Source: Roseiarcus sp963829505
Lineage (GTDB): Bacteria; Pseudomonadota; Alphaproteobacteria; Rhizobiales; Beijerinckiaceae
Assembly (NCBI GenBank): GCA_963829505.1
Contig: CAWHIL010000001.1
Coordinates: forward strand, 1,922,001-1,986,000
DNA: 64,000 nt
Direction: 5' to 3'
Shown: positions 26,766 to 35,410 of the stretch, one piece after another
Numbering within the stretch: the stretch's first letter is position 1
How the letters are laid out: every line of letters begins with the position of its first letter
Notes under the pieces: model-generated
Databases searched by the model: none
Told to the model about the DNA's origin: nothing
The model's input: only the letters and a program-made list of their open reading frames with translations
Program-made: the position numbers and the translations under genes

Positions 26766-28757
26766 ATGGAAATTGACGGAGAGGCGTCGGCCGTCGAAGG
26801 CGACGCGTCTCAACCCCCTCGTCCGCCGGAGCGGGACTTCTCCCGCCTGCATGGCTTCCAGTTCGTCGGAGCGACGGAGGAATCCTCCGGCGAGGAATCG
26901 TCCGACGAAGGTTTCCGTGCGGCGCTCGGGCTCGAGCTCGACGCGCGCGCGGCGCGCTTTCATCAGGCGGTCGACGCCTCCATCGCGCTCGGCAGCGACG
27001 GAACGATCCGCTGGCTCGGAGACCCGGTCGCCAAACTTGCGGCGGGCGACGATCTCCTGCAGCCGCGAACGATCCTGCTCGCCGACGAGGCCATGTCTCC
27101 CGAGGCGCAGACGATCGCTTCGACCCGCCTCGATCTGTGGCTCGGCGCGACGGTCCAGCGACTGCTCGGGCCGCTGTTCTCGCTGCGTCTCATGCAGGAG
27201 GGCGCCCAGCCGCTGAAGGATCTGGCCACGAGGATCGCCGACGCCCTTGGCGTGCTCGATCGCGAGCCTGTCAAGTCGGTCGTCCGCGGCCTCGACCAGA
27301 ATTCGCGCGCGCTTCTGCGAAAGCAGGGCGTGCGGTTCGGCTCTTATTATCTCTACGTGCCCTCGACGCTCCGCCCCGCCTGCCGGGCGCTTGCCCTTCA
27401 ACTGTGGCATCTGAGGAAGGACAACGACCATCTGGCCGCGGCGGCGCAGGGGCTCATGCCGATCGCGTCCTCGGGCCGCACGTCGGCCCCCCTCGACGGG
27501 ACGATCGGCCCTGAAACCTATCGCATCGGCGGCTTCCGCGCCTGCGGCGACCGGGTGGTCCGGGTCGACATCGTCGAACGTCTCGCCGACATGATCCGCG
27601 CCGGCTCGACGCTGAGGCTCGTCGGGGGAGGCCATTCCGGGGCCTCGGTGTTCGAGGTCACGAACCAGATGACGTCGCTCGCCGGCTGTTCGGGCGACGG
27701 CTTTTCCTCGATCCTCAAGGGGCTCGGCTTCGAAAGCCTGACGGTTCCCCGCGCCGAGGTCGCCTGGCCGGCCCCGGCGGCCCCGGCCGCGCCGGCGCCC
27801 GAGCCGAGCGACGCAGCGCCTCACGCAGAATTGACCAGCGACGCCGCCCCGGCCGAGAGCGCGGACGCTTCGGCCAGCGACGCCGTCGCTTTGGCTGAGG
27901 GATCGTCGCTCGACGATCCGGCCGATGAGGGGTTCGGCGGCGATCCGGCCGAGGAGACCTCAGCGGAGGATCAGGCCGAAGGGCCGGCCGACGGCGATTC
28001 GGCCGATGCGGCGCCCGGGGGCGAGCAGACCGAGGCGGCCCGCGCCGAGGGCCCCCGAGAGAACGGCGCGGCGGCTCTGCCTGGCGACGCGGCGGCTTCC
28101 GGGACGCCGTCTCCGGACGTCCCGCCTGGGCCGCCACTTGCTGGAGCGCCGCCCGGGGAAGCCGGTCCTGCCGCTCCCGACGGGGTGGAAGCCGCCGACG
28201 CCGTTGGCGACGCGCCCGGCGCCGTGGGCCTTTCGAGCCTCCCTCCGGCGCCGGAGGGGGCCGAACGGCCGGAAGGCGACCCGCCGGCGGAAGGCGACGC
28301 CGCGGGCGCCGAAGCCCATCCCCCGGAGGCGCCGGCGACTGCGGACGCGCCGATCGTTGTGTGGCGTTTTGCGCGACGGCAGCCAACCGGCCGGCGCAGG
28401 CCCCCCCACCAGTTCCGACGCCCGCCGTCCGGGCAGGGCAGGCACGCGCCCCAGCCTGCCGCCGCCGCTCAAGTCCCGGCAAGCGGCGCGCCTGGCGGCG
28501 ACGGGCCGGCCGGGCCGGAAAGTCCGGTTCAGGAATCGCCTGCCGCCGGTCCCCGCGGGTCAAAGGATGGGCGGAAGCCCGGCGGCCGGAGCGGGGGTCC
28601 GAAGCCGGGCCATCGCCCGCAAGACGAGCGAAAGCGGTGGACCCCGCCCGCCGCCGGCGGCGGCGAGCGCAAGCCGGCGGTCGACCCCAACTCGCCCTTC
28701 GCGAAGCTCCTGGAGTTGCGCGCGATCCTGGAATCGGAGAGCAAGAAGCGGAACTGA
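26766..28757 (+). CDS. C-terminal half of a rhizobial helicase-family (MgpS-like) protein, helicase domain absent
   Basis: 663 residues. Residues about 45-320 (LGLELDARAARFHQAVDASIALG, GTIRWLGDPVAKLAAGDDLL, RKQGVRFGSYYLYVP, MTSLAGCSGDGFSSILKGLGF) and the end DPNSPFAKLLELRAIL match, from memory, the region after the helicase core in long alphaproteobacterial helicase proteins next to fdxA-carD. Residues 325-530 are an Ala/Pro/Glu low-complexity linker; 545-650 are basic and Arg/Pro-rich, likely RNA-binding. No DEAD/DExH motifs are present and no reading frame upstream supplies them. Confidence 0.72.
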   Translation: MEIDGEASAVEGDASQPPRPPERDFSRLHGFQFVGATEESSGEESSDEGFRAALGLELDARAARFHQAVDASIALGSDGTIRWLGDPVAKLAAGDDLLQPRTILLADEAMSPEAQTIASTRLDLWLGATVQRLLGPLFSLRLMQEGAQPLKDLATRIADALGVLDREPVKSVVRGLDQNSRALLRKQGVRFGSYYLYVPSTLRPACRALALQLWHLRKDNDHLAAAAQGLMPIASSGRTSAPLDGTIGPETYRIGGFRACGDRVVRVDIVERLADMIRAGSTLRLVGGGHSGASVFEVTNQMTSLAGCSGDGFSSILKGLGFESLTVPRAEVAWPAPAAPAAPAPEPSDAAPHAELTSDAAPAESADASASDAVALAEGSSLDDPADEGFGGDPAEETSAEDQAEGPADGDSADAAPGGEQTEAARAEGPRENGAAALPGDAAASGTPSPDVPPGPPLAGAPPGEAGPAAPDGVEAADAVGDAPGAVGLSSLPPAPEGAERPEGDPPAEGDAAGAEAHPPEAPATADAPIVVWRFARRQPTGRRRPPHQFRRPPSGQGRHAPQPAAAAQVPASGAPGGDGPAGPESPVQESPAAGPRGSKDGRKPGGRSGGPKPGHRPQDERKRWTPPAAGGGERKPAVDPNSPFAKLLELRAILESESKKRN

Positions 28758-28840
28758 TCGGCGGCCGCGACGCTCTGGCGCCGGTTCAAAGTCGTCGTAA
28801 GCGAAATTCTGTCTCAGGACAGGTCAAGAAGGCGTGAAAA

Positions 28841-29179
28841 ATGACCTACGTCGTCGTCGACAATTGCATCAAGTGCAAGTACATGGATTGCGTCGAGGTT
28901 TGCCCGGTCGACTGCTTCTACGAGGGAGCAAACATGCTGGTCATCCATCCGGATGAATGCATCGACTGTGGTGTTTGCGAGCCTGAATGCCCCGCCGAAG
29001 CCATCAAGCCGGATACCGAGCCGGGGTTGACTGAGTGGTTGACGCTGAATGCACAGTACTCGAAAGTATGGCCGAACATCACCACCAAGCACGAGCCGCC
29101 GGCTGACGGCAAGGAGTTCGACGGACGGGCGAACAAGCTGAAGGACTTCTTTTCGGCGGAGCCGGGAGATGGCGATTGA
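28841..29179 (+). CDS. fdxA: Ferredoxin FdxA (7Fe-8S type)
   Basis: 112 residues. The first cluster motif is CIKCKYMDCVEVCPVDCF and the second CIDCGVCEPECPAEAI; the changed spacing in the first half is that of a [3Fe-4S]/[4Fe-4S] Azotobacter-type ferredoxin. A C-terminal tail of about 50 residues is normal for FdxA. It is an electron carrier of the cytoplasm. It precedes carD in the usual rhizobial order, though the small S4-domain gene often found between helicase and fdxA is missing. Confidence 0.95.
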   Translation: MTYVVVDNCIKCKYMDCVEVCPVDCFYEGANMLVIHPDECIDCGVCEPECPAEAIKPDTEPGLTEWLTLNAQYSKVWPNITTKHEPPADGKEFDGRANKLKDFFSAEPGDGD

Positions 29180-29259
29180 GGCGCCGTTCATGCCTGAACT
29201 GTGGCGGCGCTGCGGCCTTGAAAAGCCGTTAAACGAATCGTTAGGGTAGATTTCGTCCT

Positions 29260-29288
29260 TTGAAATTTCGGTGGAATTGTGCTATACG
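29260..29288 (+). promoter_or_regulatory. Sigma-70-type promoter upstream of carD
   Basis: TTGAAA at 29260-29265 and TATACG at 29283-29288 are separated by exactly 17 bases. Transcription would begin near 29295 and leave a leader of about 115 bases before the carD ATG, containing GC-rich hairpins. Confidence 0.55.
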
Positions 29289-29411
29289 CGCCTTTGTCAC
29301 GGAAGGCGCGTGGCGCGCGGCTGCCTAAAGCCGCGGCAGCGCCGTTTCATCCCCCGTGCTGGCGCAGAACTTGAGACGAGCGTATCATGGCTCGTCCGTG
29401 GAGTATTGACG

Positions 29412-30548
29412 ATGGCGGCGCGTAAAAAGTCGACTAGCGGTGGCCGTTCGAAGAGCGCTCGCACCCGAAGCGCCCCGTCCGCTGAGCGACAGCAGCGCCG
29501 CAAGCGCCCGGCCGCCGGCAAGGCGGTCAAGGCCGCGGCGAAGTCCAAGTCCTCTGCGGCCAAGTCCTCCGCCCGGAGCGCGACGGCGACGAAAAAGGCG
29601 AAGGCCGCCGCGGTGAAGGCCGCGGCCAAGAGCCGGAGCGTGGCGGCGACGAAAAAGGCGCAGGCCGTTTCGAAGAGCGCCGCCGCCAAGGCGAAGGCGG
29701 CGAGCCGCGCCTCGGTGGCGGCGGAAAGCAAGAAGGCCGCCGATGCAAAGGCGCAGGCCAAGAAGCTTGCGGCCGTCAAGGCTCGAGCAGCCGTCAAGGC
29801 GCAGGTCGCGCACAAGGAAAAGCACGCGGCCGCCCCGGCCGACCTCAAGGCGGTGAAGGTCGAGGCTCCGGCTCAGCCGGCCCCGAAGCCTGTGGTTCCG
29901 GTCGCCGTCTCGGCCCCCTCGAGGGCGCCGGCGCCGCCGGCCGTCCGGCAGAAGCCCGCCGCCGACGACGCCCAGGCGAAGGCCGCCAAGCCCGCCGGGC
30001 AGCGGCAGGGTTTCAAGCTCAACGAATTCGTCGTCTATCCGGCGCACGGCGTCGGGCAGATCGTGGCGATCGAGGAGCAGGAGGTCGCCGGCTTCAAGCT
30101 CGAGCTCTTCGTCATCAGCTTCATCAAGGACAAGATGACGCTGCGCGTGCCGACCTCGAAGGTGACGGGCGTGGGCATGCGGAAGATTTCGGACCCGGAC
30201 ACGGCGCGGCGCTCGCTCGACATCCTGAGCGGCCGGGCTCGCGTCAAGCGGACGATGTGGTCGCGCCGCGCGCAGGAGTACGAGACCAAGATCAACTCCG
30301 GCGACATCGGCGCCATCGCCGAGGTGGTCAGGGATCTTTACCGGTCCGAGGCCCAGCCCGAGCAGTCGTACTCCGAGCGTCAGCTCTATGAAGCAGCCCT
30401 CGACCGGATGGTGCGCGAGATCGCAGCGGTCCACAAGTCGAGCGAGATCGACGCCCTGAAGGCGATCGAGGCCCAGCTCCAGAAGACTCACCTCCGGGCG
30501 AAATCCGCGGCGGAATCGCCGGACCGCGAGATCGAAGAAGCGGCCTGA
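29412..30548 (+). CDS. carD: CarD-family transcription regulator with histone H1-like N-terminus
   Basis: 378 residues from ATG 29412. Residues about 200-378 are the CarD/CdnL domain: FKLNEFVVYPAHGVGQIVAI (RNA polymerase beta-interacting Tudor-like part) and the helical DNA-binding half with SGRARVKRTMWSRRAQEY. The protein stabilises open promoter complexes, notably at rRNA genes. The first 200 residues are almost only Lys, Ala, Ser, Arg and Pro (AAGKAVKAAAKSKSSAAKSS), like the H1 tail; this doubles the usual length. The basic arm should bind DNA without sequence choice. Confidence 0.9.
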   Translation: MAARKKSTSGGRSKSARTRSAPSAERQQRRKRPAAGKAVKAAAKSKSSAAKSSARSATATKKAKAAAVKAAAKSRSVAATKKAQAVSKSAAAKAKAASRASVAAESKKAADAKAQAKKLAAVKARAAVKAQVAHKEKHAAAPADLKAVKVEAPAQPAPKPVVPVAVSAPSRAPAPPAVRQKPAADDAQAKAAKPAGQRQGFKLNEFVVYPAHGVGQIVAIEEQEVAGFKLELFVISFIKDKMTLRVPTSKVTGVGMRKISDPDTARRSLDILSGRARVKRTMWSRRAQEYETKINSGDIGAIAEVVRDLYRSEAQPEQSYSERQLYEAALDRMVREIAAVHKSSEIDALKAIEAQLQKTHLRAKSAAESPDREIEEAA

Positions 30549-30636
30549 TCGAGGCGAGCGGGCAGGTTTTCCGCGACCAGCGGGCGCCCGTGGGGCATTG
30601 GAGCGCGCGGCGTCGAGGCTGAAGCCGGGCGCCGCC

Positions 30637-31086
30637 TCAGGCGCGTGGCGGCTCGATCAGCGTCGCCATTCTCTGCAAGGCAAGGCCGTAGCCCTGAACG
30701 CCGCAGCCGGCGATGACGGCCGAGGCGATGGCGGACACGTAGGAGTGGTGCCGGAACGGCTCACGCCGATGCACGTTCGAGATGTGAAGCTCGATGATCG
30801 GCCCCTCGTAAGCCTTGAGCGCGTCGAGGATGGCGATCGACGTGTGGGTAAAGGCGCCCGGATTGATGACGACGCCCGCGACCCGCCCGCGCGCCTCGTG
30901 GATCCAGTCGATGATTTCATACTCGCGGTTGCTCTGGCGGAATTCGATCTCGAGCCCGAGCCCGGCGGCGACGCGCCGGCAGTCCGCCTCGACGTCGGCG
31001 AGCGTCTCGCGGCCGTAGATCTCCGGCTCGCGCTGGCCGAGAAGATTGAGGTTCGGCCCGTTGATGATTGCGACGATCGGGTTCAT
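30637..31086 (-). CDS. aroQ: Type II 3-dehydroquinate dehydratase AroQ
   Basis: 149 residues, the normal size of the dodecameric type II enzyme. IINGPNLNLLGQREPEIYG carries the active-site Arg and Tyr, INPGAFTHTSIAILDAL the Asn and the following loop, and IELHISNVHRREPFRHHSY the His and Arg. It converts 3-dehydroquinate to 3-dehydroshikimate in the shikimate pathway. It is the last gene of a run with the lipoprotein and aldehyde dehydrogenase genes (gaps 18 and 27 bases); accB, a usual downstream partner, is not here. Confidence 0.96.
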   Translation of the reverse strand: MNPIVAIINGPNLNLLGQREPEIYGRETLADVEADCRRVAAGLGLEIEFRQSNREYEIIDWIHEARGRVAGVVINPGAFTHTSIAILDALKAYEGPIIELHISNVHRREPFRHHSYVSAIASAVIAGCGVQGYGLALQRMATLIEPPRA

Positions 31087-31104
31087 GGCCCCTCTTTCCT
31101 GGCG

Positions 31105-31509
31105 CTAGTAGCGATAGATGACGGTCATGGGGGCGGCCGGCGGCTTGCCGACATAGGCCGGGCCGTAGATCGGGTCGGGGACGGACAGCGGCCGCGCCTC
31201 GATTGCGATTGTCGCCGGGTCCACGCCGTCACGCTCGAGCGCTCCCGTCAATGTGCGCGCCCGTTCCTCCTGGAGCCTGACGCGGGCGGATGGGTCGCTC
31301 GGCGCGCCTTCGAGCGCGCCGATCTCGAGAAAGGTGATCGTGTTGGGCGCGGCGCCCGCGACCGAGTCGGCTGCGACCATCTTCCCGCGCCCGCTGAGCG
31401 CGGCCCCGCTCCAGTCCTCTTGCGCAAAGTGGATGAGCTTGTACTGCGGCGCGCAGGCGGAGAGGCCGATCAGCGCCGCGCACGCCGGGACGATCCTCAT
31501 CCAGTGCAT
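31105..31509 (-). CDS. Small lipoprotein of unknown function
   Basis: 134 residues with a lipobox: IVPACAALIGLSAC near residue 19, so the mature protein would be lipid-anchored. ATG 31509 has AGGAGGGA six bases upstream; a second ATG at 31500 is possible. The mature part (KLIHFAQEDWSGAALSGRGK, LQEERARTLTGALERDGVDP, PAYVGKPPAAPMTVIYRY) hints at an OmpA-like or secretin-associated fold with an arginine-rich helix, but I recognise no family with confidence. Confidence 0.65.
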   Translation of the reverse strand: MHWMRIVPACAALIGLSACAPQYKLIHFAQEDWSGAALSGRGKMVAADSVAGAAPNTITFLEIGALEGAPSDPSARVRLQEERARTLTGALERDGVDPATIAIEARPLSVPDPIYGPAYVGKPPAAPMTVIYRY

Positions 31510-31536
31510 CCCGTCCCTCCTGCGCCGCGCCGCCCT

Positions 31537-32997
31537 TTAGCCGTGCCAGGCCGCGACTGTCTTCAAGGCCGAGAACCCGTAGAGCGCTTCGAAGCCCTTC
31601 TCGCGCCCGTGCCCGGACTTGCCGACGCCGCCGAACGGCAGTTCGACGCCGCCGCCCGCGCCGTAATTGTTGAGGAACACCTGCCCGGCGCGAAGCGTCC
31701 GCGCAAGGCGCATCTGCCGCCCGCCATCGGCCGTCCACACGCCAGCCACGAGGCCGTAGCCGGTCCCGTTGGCGATCGCCGCCGCTTCGGCTTCGTCCTC
31801 GAACGGGATGACGACCTGCACGGGGCCAAAAATCTCGTCTCGCGCCAGGCGGTGGTCGGGAAGGACGTTCGCGAACAGGGTTGGCTGGACGTAATGGCCG
31901 CCTGACGGCGCGTCGGCCACAAGCTGTCCGTCGGCGACCTTTGAGAGATCCGCGCCGGCCTTGAGAAAGCCCTGCACGATCGACTTCTGCTTCGCCGAGA
32001 TCAGCGGTCCGACGTCGAGGTCGGCGTCCGCAGGCCCGACCCGAAGCGCCCGGTAGCGCTCGCCCATGCGCTCGACGACCTCGTCGTAGCGCTTGCGCTC
32101 GACAAGGATGCGCGAGGCGGCAGAGCAGGTCTGGCCCGCGTTCTGGATCCCGGCGTTGACGAGAAACGGCAGCGCGCGGTCGAGATCGGCGTCGGCGAAG
32201 ACGATCTGCGGCGACTTGCCCCCGAGTTCGAGCGTCACCGGGGCGACATGGCGGGCCGCTGCGGCCTGAACGAGCGCCCCGACCGCGACCGATCCGGTGA
32301 ACGAGATGTGGCGCACGCCCGGATGGGAGGCCAGCGCCGCGCCGGCTTCCTCGCCGAGACCCGGCACGACATTGAGCGCGCCGGCCGGAAAGCCCGCCTC
32401 GCGCGCGAGTTCGGCGAGCGCCAGCGACGTCAGGCACGCCTCTTCCGCCGGCTTCAGGACGCAGGCGTTGCCCATCGCGAGCGCCGCGCCGATCGTCCGT
32501 CCGGCGATCTGCATCGGATAGTTCCACGGCACGATATGGCCGGTCACGCCGTGTGGCTCACGCAGGGTGTAGACGGTGTAGCCGTCGAGATAGGGGATCG
32601 TCTCGCCCATCACCTTGTCGGCCGCGCCGCCGTAGAACTCCATGTAGCGCGCCATCGCCAGCGCGTCGGCGCGGCCCTGCTTCAGCGGCTTGCCGACGTC
32701 GATGGCTTCGATCCGCGCCAGATCCTCGATGCGCGTCTTCACGAGTTCGCCGAGTTTCGTGAGCAACCGCCCGCGCTCGGTCGCGGTGAGCTTTCCCCAA
32801 TCGCCGCCCAGCGCCTTCTCTGCCGACGCGACCGCGGCGTCGACGTCCGCCGCGTTGCCGCGCGCGATCGCGCCGATCTCGACGCCGCGCGAGGGATCCT
32901 CGAGCGGCAGCGTCTCGCCTGACAGGGGAGCGACCCAACGGCCGTCGATGAAGCACTTGTCGGCCGGATACCAGACGAGGGGTTGGACGGCGTTCAT
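31537..32997 (-). CDS. Aldehyde dehydrogenase family protein
   Basis: 486 residues from ATG 32997 with AAGAGG upstream; an open frame extends 54 codons earlier without family similarity. Motifs: VPWNYPMQIAGRTIGAALAMGN (cofactor), FTGSVAVG, catalytic Glu in LELGGKSPQ near 252 and Cys in NAGQTCSAASR near 286, and EIFGPVQVV. It oxidises an aldehyde to the acid with NAD(P)+, resembling betaine- or gamma-aminobutyraldehyde-type enzymes. Substrate is not fixed by sequence. Confidence 0.88.
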   Translation of the reverse strand: MNAVQPLVWYPADKCFIDGRWVAPLSGETLPLEDPSRGVEIGAIARGNAADVDAAVASAEKALGGDWGKLTATERGRLLTKLGELVKTRIEDLARIEAIDVGKPLKQGRADALAMARYMEFYGGAADKVMGETIPYLDGYTVYTLREPHGVTGHIVPWNYPMQIAGRTIGAALAMGNACVLKPAEEACLTSLALAELAREAGFPAGALNVVPGLGEEAGAALASHPGVRHISFTGSVAVGALVQAAAARHVAPVTLELGGKSPQIVFADADLDRALPFLVNAGIQNAGQTCSAASRILVERKRYDEVVERMGERYRALRVGPADADLDVGPLISAKQKSIVQGFLKAGADLSKVADGQLVADAPSGGHYVQPTLFANVLPDHRLARDEIFGPVQVVIPFEDEAEAAAIANGTGYGLVAGVWTADGGRQMRLARTLRAGQVFLNNYGAGGGVELPFGGVGKSGHGREKGFEALYGFSALKTVAAWHG

Positions 32998-33318
32998 GTC
33001 CGGGCGCCTCTTTGGCTGTTGGGTCATCTCGCACAATCGGCGCTGCGGTAAAGGAGCGCAAGCTGTCGGCTCCGGCCCGACATCGAGGCCGCGCACCGTC
33101 ATGTGATCGTGCTCCTCCAGCGCCTCTTGTAGACGCGCCGTGATCACCAACTTTCCCACGATGAATCACTTGGTTGTCGCGCACTTCTCGAAGCGCATCA
33201 CTGTGTGACGGTGAGCACAACGAGCGTGTCAGAAAACTGTCATCCAATGCAAACAGCCGGCCGCGTCCGACGCACCTGGGGCGTTTCGACAGCGTCGGCT
33301 TCGACAAGGGGGATCGAC

Positions 33319-34266
33319 ATGGGACACATCCTTCGCTGGGCGGCGAAGAACGGCCCTGCCGTCGTGATCGCCGGCGTCCTGATCGGGCTCGTCTGCCCGC
33401 CACTGGCTGCGCTGGCGCGACCCTGCCTGCCTTATTGCATCTTCGTTTTCACGCTCGGATCGTTCCTGCGGCTGGAAGTCGAATCGGCGCGTGATCATCG
33501 CGCCGGCTTCCGGGAGACCGCCCTGATGGTGATCTGGACGACGTTCGGCATGCCGTTGATCGTCGCCGCGCTGATCCACTGGGCGCGCCCGGCGCCGGAC
33601 CTTGCGCAGGGCGTCATGCTGTGGGCGCTCGTCCCGGCAAGCCCGACATGCGTCGCGTTCGCCGCGATCCTCAGGCTCGACGTTTCGATCGCGCTGGTTG
33701 CGAGTCTCTTCGGCGCGGTGGTTTCGCCGCTCTGCCTTCCGGCCTTTGCGGCGCTGCTCGGAGATTTCGCCGCGCCGATCGACCCATTCGCCACCTGCCT
33801 GCGCCTCGCAATCCTCGTCGGCGGCGCGTTCCTTGCCGCGGCGGCGGTCAAGCGCATCCGCGGCGATGTCGTGCGCCGGAACCCGGAGGCGATGACCGGC
33901 CTTGCGGTCGCCGCGATGTTTGTCGCAGGCATGGGCGCCATGCGGGGAATGCAGGCGCATCTTCTCCTGCAGCCGCTGACGAGTCTCGGATGCGTCGCGC
34001 TCGCCTATGCGCTGCTGTTCATGGCCGAGCTTGCCGGAACGCTTATCTTCTGGGGCTGCGGCCGCCGCTCGGCGCTGACCGCCGGGCTGATCAGCGGCAC
34101 GCGCACGGTGACGCTGGCGTGGGTCGCGATGGGCGATCACGTCCCGCCGCTCGCCGACCTCTTCCTCGCCGCCAGCATGGTGGCCAAATACACTGCGCCC
34201 GGTCTCACCAAGGCCGTGCTAATGCGCATTCTGGAGCCGAAGCGCGCGACTGTCGCGGCCTCGTAG
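33319..34266 (+). CDS. Membrane transporter of the bile acid:Na+ symporter (BASS)-like superfamily
   Basis: 315 residues from ATG 33319 with AAGGGGGAT upstream. Nine or ten hydrophobic helices can be seen, among them GPAVVIAGVLIGLVCPPLAA, LPYCIFVFTLGSFLRLE and SIALVASLFGAVVSPLCLPAF. The mix of a short N-terminal helix, VPASPTCVAFAAILRLDVSIAL and a C-terminal SALTAGLISGTRTVTLAWV fits the BASS/ArsB-like inverted-repeat fold. The substrate is unknown. The family call is tentative; it lies upstream of deoC at 141 bases. Confidence 0.6.
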   Translation: MGHILRWAAKNGPAVVIAGVLIGLVCPPLAALARPCLPYCIFVFTLGSFLRLEVESARDHRAGFRETALMVIWTTFGMPLIVAALIHWARPAPDLAQGVMLWALVPASPTCVAFAAILRLDVSIALVASLFGAVVSPLCLPAFAALLGDFAAPIDPFATCLRLAILVGGAFLAAAAVKRIRGDVVRRNPEAMTGLAVAAMFVAGMGAMRGMQAHLLLQPLTSLGCVALAYALLFMAELAGTLIFWGCGRRSALTAGLISGTRTVTLAWVAMGDHVPPLADLFLAASMVAKYTAPGLTKAVLMRILEPKRATVAAS

Positions 34267-34407
34267 CGGGCGCCCGGATCGGCTTCTCCTTTGCGAGGGG
34301 CCAAGCACGCGGCGATCCGGGCGGCGCCGCGCCCCTCGATCGCTCCGCCTTGAATTTGGCCCCGCGCTCGTGACAGGCTGGCGCTTCGACGGAGAGGCGA
34401 CGAACCC

Positions 34408-35394
34408 ATGGATCAGGCGACCGACAAGGCCCTCGCCGGCCACAATCGGCCCCGCAACCCCGGCATGCCGCTCGACCCTGCCTGGTTCGAGAGCGTCGGC
34501 GTCAATGCGAGCGCGGTCGAACGCCGCGCCGCGACGCTGACCACGCGCCGCTCGGTCAAGAAGGAATACCAGGCCGCCTGGCTCGTGAAGGCCTTGACCT
34601 GCATCGATCTGACGACCCTTGCCGGAGACGACACGCCCGAGCGGGTGCGGCGCCTCTGCGCCAAGGCGCGCCGCCCGTTGAGCGACGACCTTCTTTCCGC
34701 GCTCGGCCTTCAGGACATTGCGCCGACGGTCGCGGCGGTCTGCGTCTATCCGACCATGGTTCAGCCTGCCGTCCGCGCCCTCGAAGGCTCAGGGGTTCCG
34801 GTCGCCTCCGTCGCGACGGGGTTTCCGGCAGGGCTGACGCCGCTCAAGCTCCGGCTCGAGGAGATCCGCTACGCCGTCGCCGAGGGCGCGGCCGAGATCG
34901 ACATCGTCATCACCCGCGCCCACGTGCTGTCGCGCGACTGGGCAGCGCTCTACGACGAGGTCGCGGCGATGCGCGACGCCTGCGGCCGCGCCCATCTCAA
35001 GACGATCCTCGGCACGGGCGATCTCAAGACGCTCCGCAACGTCTACGCCGCGAGCATGGTCGCGATGCAGGCCGGCGCCGATTTCATCAAGACCTCGACC
35101 GGCAAGGAGGACGTCAATGCGACGCTTCCCGTCAGCCTCGTCATGGTCCGGGCGCTCCGCGACTATCGCGACCGCACCGGGACGGAGATCGGCTTCAAGC
35201 CGGCGGGGGGGTTGCGCGCGGCGAAGGATGCGCTGGCCTGGCTCATCCTGATGAAAGAGGAAGCGGGCCTGCCGTGGATGCAGCCGGACCTCTTCCGCAT
35301 CGGCGCGAGCGGCCTTCTCACCGACATCGAGCGGCAACTCGATCATTTCGCGACCGGCCGCTATTCGGCCGCCTACCGTCACGCGATGGCGTAA
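34408..35394 (+). CDS. deoC: Deoxyribose-phosphate aldolase
   Basis: 328 residues, the longer DeoC class. The Schiff-base lysine is in DFIKTSTGK near 228 and the second lysine in GFKPAGGLR near 262; CVYPTMVQPAVRAL and EIDIVITRAHVLS complete the TIM barrel. It splits 2-deoxyribose 5-phosphate into glyceraldehyde 3-phosphate and acetaldehyde. The tandem aldehyde dehydrogenase gene begins 16 bases after its stop and would oxidise that acetaldehyde. Confidence 0.94.
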   Translation: MDQATDKALAGHNRPRNPGMPLDPAWFESVGVNASAVERRAATLTTRRSVKKEYQAAWLVKALTCIDLTTLAGDDTPERVRRLCAKARRPLSDDLLSALGLQDIAPTVAAVCVYPTMVQPAVRALEGSGVPVASVATGFPAGLTPLKLRLEEIRYAVAEGAAEIDIVITRAHVLSRDWAALYDEVAAMRDACGRAHLKTILGTGDLKTLRNVYAASMVAMQAGADFIKTSTGKEDVNATLPVSLVMVRALRDYRDRTGTEIGFKPAGGLRAAKDALAWLILMKEEAGLPWMQPDLFRIGASGLLTDIERQLDHFATGRYSAAYRHAMA

Positions 35395-35410
35395 GGAAGA
35401 CTTGAAACGC

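Noticed and set aside
26691..27824. A long minus-strand gene opposite the helicase-like gene
   Set aside because: It is the antisense shadow common in GC-rich DNA; the plus strand has clear family similarity and the better codon pattern.
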